From Nematostella vectensis (Eukaryota; Cnidaria; Anthozoa; Actiniaria; Edwardsiidae), in NCBI RefSeq assembly GCF_932526225.1, contig NC_064041.1, positions 3,112,699 through 3,176,698 of the forward strand: a stretch of 64,000 bases of DNA, written 5' to 3'. The notes beneath the pieces were generated by a model, which did not search any database, had not been told where the DNA came from, and saw only the letters and a program-made list of their open reading frames with translations. This document shows positions 58,701-64,000 of this stretch, piece after piece (positions within the stretch are counted from its first letter, which is position 1; the number at the start of each line of letters is the position of its first letter). The position numbers and the translations under genes are program-made.

Positions 58701-61700
58701 AATTAGGGAAACGTAGATGATGATGGTGATGATGATGATGGTGATGGTGATGATTGTGTGATCGACAGGTATAACAGTGCTCTGTCAGCTGAACCACCGA
58801 GGGATCCCGCAAGTGTACATGATTTACTCGCAATCTACTTACTAGTTCTACGTTCTCATTTGACTTGGAAGCGACGTGAATCAACATATCTCGGATCTCC
58901 TGAACATTCGTAGTGAACGTTTCGTCGGTCATACCGGTGTACAGTTCGTTGTATGCCTTGAAAGACAAAGAATCAACATAAAAAGACATTCCTAACTTAT
59001 TTTTGGCAAATATGTTTCTACGTACTTTGCAAGTCTCTAATCTAATAATTTGCATACGACCATTAAGTGCTGCTACATTAATCCCATCCTGAGCAAGCAC
59101 AAAGTGGGGTTGTTCAATAGTCCAGCATGCGCGCGCACTCGATATGGAAACTTACCAAAACTACCACCATGCAGCGCGCCCTTCGTTTGGTGTATGCTTG
59201 TGCTGCATTCTGGTAGTTAAGGTAGATTTCTATTGTAATGCGCGCGCAAGCTTATAGTCTATTTACCGGACTATCCTTTTTATACACTCAGAAATTTTGT
59301 CTGCATAACTGGGGGTGTATGTCTGGTATTCTCACCTTTGCGATGTCTTCCTCGGCTATCGTCAGGTTCTTTACACCCTCATCAAAAAGCGCCTTGGTCT
59401 CTCGCATCTTATTGAGTGCTTTTAAGGCTTGTGTCTCCATATCTATACATTGCTGTTCTGCCTTGATCATCGTGTAGATGTTGAAACCTGTGTTAAAAAA
59501 GGCCAATCACGCCGCCATTTTATGCTCCTTCCATCGTTTAGTTTTACAGTTTTACAAACCCATAAGCCCCTTTCGCTAGTAGAATCTCCATTTGGCAATT
59601 TCCATTCGCCCTTTGTGCTAACAACCATTTTTTTTTAAATAGGTGTATGGCTTAAAATAAACTAGAACTGAAACTGACACTGATTGAAACGTCGAGCTTT
59701 CGTTGTGCCAAATGAGTGCCATATCTGTATTGATTTTTGCAACAGAAGCTCCTCATTTGACCACTTGCAACCTTGTTGAGCACGACTCATTCTGACCACT
59801 TGCAACCTTGTGCAATTAGCTTGCGGACGCTCCTTTTGGGAACGTCAGTATAAATAACAGAAAAATATGTCCGTGTTGCGCGCTTTATGTCACCATAGGC
59901 TATCGGTTTGCTTACGAATGACTTGCGACTTGGGTGAAGATATCACTTGACCATTTGGGTGGCAAATTCAAGCCAAAATAAACACAGAAATGACTGCGTT
60001 CGTCACGCCAAAGAACGATAAAAAATATAATATTTGAATAAAAATAAGTGTTTTCCGACAAAGAGACGTTCTCGCTTTTTTCGTAAGCGCTGAATAAGTT
60101 GATTTTTGCTTTTGTTCTGTTATTTTGTCGCTAAAAACCTGAGCGCACTTGTTTGTCACCCAAAAAGTCACGTGATCTCACGTGATCTCTTAGCGCAAGT
60201 CCCCATGTGGTGGTATGGGACCGGGCGCGCATCACCGACATTTTTATCTTTTAATGACGTTCGCCAAAGGAGAGGCCGCAAGCAGTCTATAAGGTCGACG
60301 CCTGAATCTGTGTCGTATTGGGGCGACACAAACAGACAACTGGGTTCGGCACGGCAGGGGTGCGACGTAAGATTGTTTTGTACATTATTTCAATTCAAGT
60401 TCCACCCACATAAATACCTGCTGTTAAGAAGTCAAAAGCTACGGCGAATCCCTTTCCTACCCGACCAGCGAACCTCTTGGCTTTCTGCATCCTTGTTTTT
60501 TTCATGGTGTTGGCTTTTGTCAGTTGAGCCTTAACTGAACCGATTCTTTGGCTTTTCTTAAACTCTGGAAGATCTGCTGGTGTTTTGGGTGATTTTAATT
60601 TTATTGCGTTCTGTCTTTGAAGCTAAGATAAATATAAAATAAAAATTCAGACAGATGAATCCAGGGGAAAATTGAAAAAGCGAAAGTTTTGAACTGAATT
60701 ATGCATATATCCCTAATGTAGATATATAGATCCGAGATGAAATTTGTTGGACTTCTTAAAAGCTAAGAATTAAAACTTTATGGAAAATAGAACCATTACT
60801 TTCAGACGGGCCATTAGAAAAGTGACGGGGGAGGGGGTGGGTGGGTAAGAAAAACCAAATTCACACACGATGAAAAGCTTTGAAAAAATGCATGCAGCCC
60901 AAACCAGTAAGAAAAAAAACATGCATGCAACGACTTAAAAAAAAAAATGTACGCCTTGGAGACAAGAAAAAAAAAACATGCACGACTGAAACCTTCCCAC
61001 CCCCCGTTTCACTTTTCTAATTGATGGTATTAATGGTTCGTCCCCTATTTTCCATACCACCCATGAACAGCTGGCTTCCACATTGATAAGTTACTTTTAG
61101 ATATTTTGGCGCCAAAAGCCGCGGTGCGCGCGAGTCTGCCACCCAAAAAGTCGCGTGGTTTCTTAGTGTTATCTATAGTACCTTGTTCGTTTTGACTGCT
61201 GTTGTTTTCTTCTTGGAGTAACCGGTCAAAGCGTCTGCAGCGGGCATAAGGGTAGAAATCAAAGGTACTCCGATGCTCACTGCGGTGTCCATGGCTGAAC
61301 TGTAGTACTTGGCAACCTCCAGGTACTTGACTTCTCCTTGAGCAGCCTTCATTCTGTCAATATATTTCTGAGAAAATGGAGGTAAAATCTCTTTTACAGT
61401 ATTTACATGAATCTTATAGGCAATGACAATAGACTTGTCCAGGCGCCGATCCAGAAATTCCAGAAAGTGGGGAGCAAGGGTTTCAGGAAAGAGGGTGGGG
61501 GACGGATTCATTGGTCTTCCGTAGATTTCCTTATACATATGAAGAAACCGTTGTCGTTTTAGGGGTCTGGTACCCGAGGAATTTTAGTTTCTTTTCAGAA
61601 ACTTTCTCCATTGACTAAATATGGTCACAGTCACTGTTTTTCTCTTCTGAATACAATTCACAAAGTTTACGAAGCACCTGCGGTACGGCAGTCCTAAAAA

Positions 61701-63544
61701 TGACAAGAATCGTGCAGGTTTTCCAAATAAGGAATATATTAGTTTCCTTATATGGAAGTGACCGCGTCTGGGAAAAACGACAATTTTTGGCTAAATGGTT
61801 AATATGTGTTATTTTTATGGCAAACGTCTGAAAATAGTGTGTGTGTGTGTGGGGGGGGGGTCTCGGCCCACTCCTAGATCCACCCCTGTTGCCTTGGGCA
61901 ACCAAGAAACACGTCACCTGCGCCTCCTTTCCTGCAGTGTTAAGTGCAGTCCTGACTCCCGGTGATAAACTCTCCAAGAACTCAAGTTGCGCCTCTCCAA
62001 TTCTGTTGATTGTGTCGATGGAATCGCCGAATATGTCAAGGCTTTTTCTAATATAGATTTGAGAGTTCTCGACTGAAACAAAAAGATGGTAAATAAGACG
62101 TAATTCAAGTCAAATTTTTTTTTCTAACCATAGACGCGCTTTTGACCAAGGAAATATAGAATTTACTAACAAAAAGCAGCAAGTCTCAAATATCTTTCTG
62201 TGTTCTGTGGAGACGTCACACTTATTTTCAGCTAAACACCCTACATCTCACCTTTACTAACCAGGGCCGTAGCAGGGGATGGGGGCACTGGAGGCATGTG
62301 CCCCACGAATCTTTTAAACATTACAAGAAAATGACCAAGGGATGTAGCTATACCCCCAATCTTACGAGGCCTGCGATAGGTTTGGAAACTTTATTTGGCT
62401 AGAATGGATTTCTCTCCTGAAAATAAACCTTGTACTACAATACAGGCTGCTTAACATCTCGAAGTGCTTATGATGTCATCTTCATACGCTGGAAAGTCCT
62501 TTTATTATATACATACTGAGATTTACGCACCAAAATTTCATAGGATAAAAATCGTCCCTTCACCAGTAAGACCGCTCCTGATTGGTCGTACGATTTTATT
62601 CACTAGTGAAAAATATCGTACCACCAATTAGATGCCAGATACGATGTTTTTCACTAGTGAAGAAAATCATATCGAATTTTACGTAACTTGTTTACCATAG
62701 CTTCAGAGATTAAAAAGTGCACTACTTGTGTTACATGAGCTACAGTCTCGTGCGTGACATTAGCGAGACAGATTCATTTCAATGTAAGTTTCTGTCTGTC
62801 TTCAACTGAACCGTCGAACAGCAAAAACCTCGGAGCCTCTGCAGCCAAGTCTAATAAAATGTTATGTAATAAGCTTATTATAAATTTCTCAGTATGTATA
62901 TAATAAACAAAATACAGCATGGAAAGTGCTTTGTACAGTTTTTATTCACTCGTTGTTTTGTTTTGTTTCGGTCGATTTTTATTGGCATAATAATACATGT
63001 ATAATAAATGATTGCCGTTTCAGTCTATGTTTATCTTTTTCTAGTTTCTAAATCTCAGTATACATATAATAAACAAATTACTTCATGGTTGGTTCGCTTG
63101 TAAAATTTTAATGCACTCGCTCGTTCGTTTGATTTCATCACAACTCAACAATAAAAATCGTACGCACTCACCAGCCATAAAGTAATATCTATCTTTACAA
63201 CATTACGATTTCGAATTTATTCCCATTGCTAATTATTTAATTCGCCCCATGGTTCTTCCAGCCGTCCATCACAAACCCCGTTGAAACCCTACACCAGCTA
63301 CCCGTCCCCCGCTCCGCTAACCCATTGAGTTCTACTCACCCCTTAAAGCCATTGTGTCGGTTTGGTTGGTAAGCGCTTCCACTTGCGTCTTCAGGGTCAA
63401 AAACTCGTTTCTGTAGTCGCAAGCCTTTGTGTGACAGCATTTGCTAATGGCATGAAACACTGCCTGAAACAACGATGCCCCGGAAGTGATAATGTTCAAA
63501 GCTTTCCCGGCCTTCGCCATTCCACCGAAAAGCTTGGACGCAAA
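46738..63544 (-). CDS. internally duplicated alpha-helical protein, unknown family, 10 exons, 5' end outside window
   Basis: Exons (5' to 3'): 63544-63340, 62072-61918, 61377-61192, 60610-60418, 59487-59336, 58956-58843, 50251-50093, 49777-49631, 48110-47958, 46953-46738. All junctions are GT-AG and phases join to 559 residues plus an unseen N-terminus. Most introns are phase 0; those after exons 1 and 4 are phase 1. The protein is mostly helix. Two Gly/Ala hydrophobic segments, AKAGKALNIITSG (exon 1) and GRVGKGFAVAFDF (exon 4), are each followed by a long charged amphipathic helix, so exons 1-3 and 4-6 look like an old internal duplication. Seven of the eight Cys in the last four exons lie in the final three. 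The C-terminus is basic (VKRKDKKHKSHGE). No signal peptide can be seen because the start is missing. I do not recognise the family. Intron 6 (58842-50252) is 8.6 kb and holds a minisatellite and a Crypton-like element. Confidence 0.72.
47228..47395. mobile_element. short dispersed hAT-like element, copy 1
   Basis: It contains GGGGCACTGGGGGCACGTGCC and AAATGACCAGTAGGGGCGTGG then TGCCCCCAAT. The same order of words occurs at 62264-62390. The right end reads GCCAGCTACGGC, like the end of a hAT-derived MITE. It lies in the last intron of the helical-protein gene. Confidence 0.5.
47790..47910 (+). repeat. short degenerate tandem repeat (about 21 bp)
   Basis: AAGTGATGGCCCAACATAGCC and close variants (ACGTGATGGCACAACATAGCC) repeat four to five times with increasing divergence at the edges. 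Confidence 0.7.
48975..49575 (+). repeat. 58-bp minisatellite, about 11 copies
   Basis: ACAAGCTGTACCTAGGGACC recurs at 48981, 49036, 49094, 49152, 49207, 49265, 49323, 49381, 49439, 49499 and 49557. Spacing is 55, 58 or 60. It ends about 55 bases before an exon of the helical-protein gene (49631). Confidence 0.93.
49859..49971. mobile_element. 113-bp MITE
   Basis: AGGCTAAGTTCAAACGTCGTA at the left is mirrored by ACAACGTTTGAACTTAGCCT at the right (about 20 bases, one mismatch). The interior is AT-rich and non-coding. Confidence 0.8.
50304..50350. repeat. CAT/GTC microsatellite
   Basis: Runs of ATCATC with interspersed GTC. A simple repeat just upstream (gene sense) of exon 7 of the helical-protein gene. 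Confidence 0.85.
50614..53940 (+). repeat. 3.3-kb minisatellite of 24/25/28-bp units, about 133 copies
   Basis: The usual unit is 25 bases: GGCGAGTACCGGCCTACTCT plus ACTCA. Common alternatives are 24 bases (GAGTACCGACTACTC) and 28 bases (an extra CTA, giving CTACTACTCT). A rare CTTAGG variant at 51078 recurs at 51605, and a GAATACC plus CTACTACTC pair recurs with it, giving a 527-bp higher-order copy. Because 25 is not divisible by three, a 25-residue period (for example STGLLYSGEYRPTLL) appears in the 317-codon frame at 53004-53957. I treat that as a by-product. It lies in the large intron of the helical-protein gene. Confidence 0.95.
54260..54268 (+). promoter_or_regulatory. TATA box of the + strand gene in the Crypton-like element
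   Basis: TATATAAAG lies about 30 bases before TCAGTTC (54288-54294), which resembles an initiator, and 42 bases before the ATG at 54302. Spacing fits a classical core promoter. Confidence 0.6.
54302..55311 (+). pseudogene. companion gene of the Crypton-like element, two exons, frame-broken
   Basis: The start at 54302 (MSKPCSQLNSK) was chosen over the earlier in-frame ATG at 54215 because a TATA box and initiator lie between them. Exon 1 is 54302-54562 and ends MSEE at a GTAAGA donor. Exon 2 begins at 54642 after TTTTTGCAG and encodes an acidic, serine-rich stretch to a TAG at 54873. Coding character then continues in the next frame (RKRQLNILLEKMKGERS, about 54847-54950) and again in a third (PEDPEDATPEEII to a TGA at 55309). 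Each step shifts the frame the same way, so two small indels are likely. The downstream part is highly charged and helical. No family recognised. A third short open stretch lies at 55414-55695. Confidence 0.5.
56045..56326 (-). CDS. Myb/SANT-like DNA-binding domain, read as C-terminal part of the recombinase gene
   Basis: The 93 residues contain LLFTPEEDKYLKVGLKRYG, then FGQWTSIL and GRSPNSLLNR. This is the Myb/SANT pattern (FTxEEDxxL, GxWxxIL, third helix), closest to telobox-type single Myb domains; the third-helix Trp is absent. It is in the same frame as the recombinase (57826-56375), separated by one TGA and 16 open codons (SSTDEVQEISTPPAAR). An internal ATG at 56326 could start it separately. 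A basic linker (KPSARKLPAKQKRE) precedes the domain. It may bind the element's own DNA. Confidence 0.65.
   Translation of the reverse strand: MKPSARKLPAKQKREDVFLMTELCPARRKSLLFTPEEDKYLKVGLKRYGFGQWTSILRDPDFHFQKGRSPNSLLNRANRKYGTMDNHLVDRKG
56375..57826 (-). CDS. Crypton-like tyrosine recombinase with N-terminal C2H2 finger
   Basis: A single-exon frame of 483 residues. A C2H2 finger sits at about 36-60 (Cys36, Cys41, His55, His60) and is followed by an acidic/basic linker. A helical core-binding region (about 100-260) precedes a catalytic domain with GSRPMTYQYL (Arg298, box I), HPTRYRQIVE (His393, Arg396, the HxxR box) and KHSSNVAKVHYRK (His423 and Tyr432, the GHxS...Y region). These are the tyrosine recombinase landmarks used for site-specific strand exchange. 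With no reverse transcriptase nearby, Crypton is a better fit than DIRS. Crypton enzymes excise and insert DNA circles without TIRs, and none are seen here. The frame is intact to TGA at 56375. It lies in the big intron of the helical-protein gene, in the same orientation as that gene. Confidence 0.78.
   Translation of the reverse strand: MVKQGNVINWSLLPNAAKKPKRMHLEEDENDGLFHCPVPDCHNDGFGTQRGCRKHVKKKHPWFYYFDEKPSDSDIEASRSQMEKEKGQRRSSNGVPSFDMSCTFAEQFTAWLKGSGGGCKSDRQAQQLVSKCLKFLKFCSEDEDHLTLDIVDFCLCSPNLLFKFADSMQSEWQLGHAGRIGYLDAIAELVTYRKVNGVSEAVLRGLSTTDTYLKKVRKTVSKMMRLQWTSDLDIDVLEAKGHWATMDELLGVVSRYLPRYEAVLRTCKDTPDRASPFDLSFATKFLAVYLFIQVKGSRPMTYQYLTVDMVRTAKTNGGFVDQKMFKTAGKYGFDSLLLTDTNMSVLEGYITYIRPLLQPKCEYVLVTRNGGQHNKLGELMSKLVFEATGKYVHPTRYRQIVETSSCKVLKSADQSAISEDQKHSSNVAKVHYRKQRSREVATKARECLEKLHGDSGTKLDKEVLTRLSDLSNSSEDQDDCTKS
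58090..58560. repeat. GGAAC/GTTCC word array beside the recombinase gene
   Basis: I count 18 GGAAC or GTTCC words in about 480 bases, in both orientations, often facing each other (GGAACAGGCGTTCC, GGAACTGTTGTTCC). One would be expected by chance. The words are often flanked by CTTTT/AAAAG. The block begins about 260 bases upstream of the recombinase ATG. Confidence 0.8.
58328..58370. repeat. 20-bp-stem hairpin with 3-base loop
   Basis: GGAACTGTTGTTCCTAATTG, loop CAT, then CAATTAGGACCAACAGTTCC; 19 of 20 stem pairs match. It sits in the middle of the GGAAC/GTTCC block. Confidence 0.92.
58714..58757. repeat. GAT/GGT microsatellite
   Basis: Runs of GATGATGATGGTGATG. On the - strand one frame reads a histidine run. 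It lies just 3' of the exon at 58956-58843, so it is intronic. Confidence 0.85.
60779..61056. mobile_element. 278-bp inverted-repeat element
   Basis: TATGGAAAATAG and ATTAGAAAAGTGA at the left are mirrored by TCACTTTTCTAATTGATGG and CTATTTTCCATA at the right. The middle has A-runs with repeated ATGCATGC. It lies in the intron between exons 3 and 4 of the helical-protein gene. Confidence 0.65.
61615..61677 (-). CDS. possible alternative last exon of the helical-protein gene
   Basis: After the exon ending at 61918, an acceptor at CCGCAG gives a phase-0 exon of 20 codons (VLRKLCELYSEEKNSDCDHI) and a TAG. It would end the protein early instead of joining the exon at 61377. No AATAAA follows closely. 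It could also mean that the upstream two exons and the downstream exons are separate genes. Confidence 0.35.
   Translation of the reverse strand: MLRKLCELYSEEKNSDCDHI
62264..62390. mobile_element. short dispersed hAT-like element, copy 2
   Basis: It starts CAGGGCCGTAGCAGGGGATG and contains GGGGGCACTGGAGGCATGTGCC and AAAATGACCAAGGGATGTAG. Same family and orientation as 47228-47395, clearly diverged. Confidence 0.5.
62595..62665. repeat. paired TTCACTAGTGAA palindromes
   Basis: The 12-base palindrome TTCACTAGTGAA (within TTTTTCACTAGTGAA) occurs at about 62600 and 62650, with partly inverted surroundings (GATACGATG / ATATCGTAC). Possibly a small MITE. Confidence 0.55.
62882..63170 (+). repeat. 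diverged direct duplication, about 168-bp period
   Basis: TTTCTCAGTATGTATATAATAAACAAA near 62884 returns as ATCTCAGTATACATATAATAAACAAA near 63051, each followed after about 50 bases by a CACTCG word. The rest of 62100-63330 is AT-rich intron with nothing else I can name. Confidence 0.6.
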
Positions 63545-63641
63545 CTTAAAAAAACCTATCAGAATATCAATAAGAATGTCACATGCAAATCACTGTTTGA
63601 TTTTCAAAAAAATAGTGAAACGATGTCGATATAAAGTGACG

Positions 63642-64000
63642 GGTGTTATAGTGTGACACGCGCTACCGTGGCCACCAATACAAAGTGTTATAGTGAGACA
63701 CGCGCTACGGTGGCCAACGATACAAAGTGTTATAGTGAGACGTGCGCTACCGTGGCCACCAATACAAAGTGTTATAGTGTAACGCGCACTATCGTGGCCA
63801 CCAATACAAGGTGTTATAGTGTGACACGCGCTACCGTGGCCACCAATACAAAGTGTTATGGTGTTACACGCGCTACCGTGGCCACCAATACAAAGTGTTT
63901 TAGTGAGACGTGCGCTTCCGTGGCCCCAATACAGTGTTATAGTATGACGCGCGCTACCGTGGCCACCAATACAAAAGTGTTATAGTGTGGCGCGCGCTAC
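63642..64000 (+). repeat. 41-42-bp minisatellite running off the window
   Basis: GTGTTATAGTG, CGCGCTACCGTGGCCACC and AATACAAA repeat with a 41-42-base period about 8.5 times to the last base. A 110-codon frame (14-residue unit, TRATVATNTKCYS) is a consequence of the period. It lies just upstream of the first visible exon of the helical-protein gene. Confidence 0.92.

Noticed and set aside
58633-59100. 155-codon - strand gene with a histidine tract
   Set aside because: Only 58956-58843 is protein-like and joins neighbouring exons; the His run is a translated GAT/GGT microsatellite after a good GTAAGT donor.
63653-63985. Thr/Val-rich repeat protein
   Set aside because: It is a translation of the 42-bp minisatellite that reaches the window end.
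1-64000. tRNA or rRNA genes
   Set aside because: I looked for A/B-box type patterns and rRNA-like stretches by eye and found none that fold convincingly; a covariance-model scan would be needed to be sure.

Overview
The window looks like animal nuclear DNA. Genes are split by many short introns with GT-AG borders, introns carry DNA-transposon remnants, and two single-copy animal genes are recognisable. Cnidarian (anthozoan) origin is my best guess, from compactness and the style of repeats; only 'metazoan' is firm. All gene models were built by hand from splice sites and codon phase, with no transcript evidence.

Region 1 (1-4.35 kb, + strand): a possible gene tail at 1-135, then a complete five-exon ECHDC1-like gene (300 codons). 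Region 2 (4.4-23.5 kb, + strand): a 31-exon gene whose phases all join into a 919-residue protein with a Tudor domain, coiled-coil middle and degenerate protein kinase domain, the architecture of STK31/TDRD8. Its introns hold two tandem arrays, five or more DNA-transposon-like elements and a non-LTR retrotransposon tail. One kinase exon carries a perfect 42-bp in-frame tandem duplication.

Region 3 (23.5-26.25 kb) is intergenic, with a near-perfect 117-bp-arm palindrome. Region 4 (26.25-44.14 kb) is a single 17.9-kb minisatellite of about 745 units of exactly 24 bp, with no net indel from end to end. It has higher-order repeats of 2,184, 3,912 and 1,344 bp. The long open frames in it follow from a unit divisible by three; the longest stop-free frame I see is antisense, about 16 kb, with no ATG. 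Region 5 (44.2-46.6 kb) has a small array, a broken Ty3/gypsy fragment and otherwise unassigned DNA.

Region 6 (46.7-63.5 kb, - strand): a multi-exon gene for an alpha-helical, apparently internally duplicated protein of unknown family. It is open at its 5' end beyond the window. Its 8.6-kb intron holds a 3.3-kb 25-bp minisatellite and a Crypton-like element. That element has a - strand tyrosine recombinase gene followed in the same frame, after a single TGA, by a Myb-like domain. It also has a + strand companion gene with a TATA box and two frame breaks. Next to it lies a 480-bp block with 18 GGAAC/GTTCC words and a hairpin. The window ends inside a 42-bp minisatellite.

The genes do not form an operon or pathway. 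The locus stands out for minisatellites and for a mobile element that may pair a recombinase with its own DNA-binding domain and site array.
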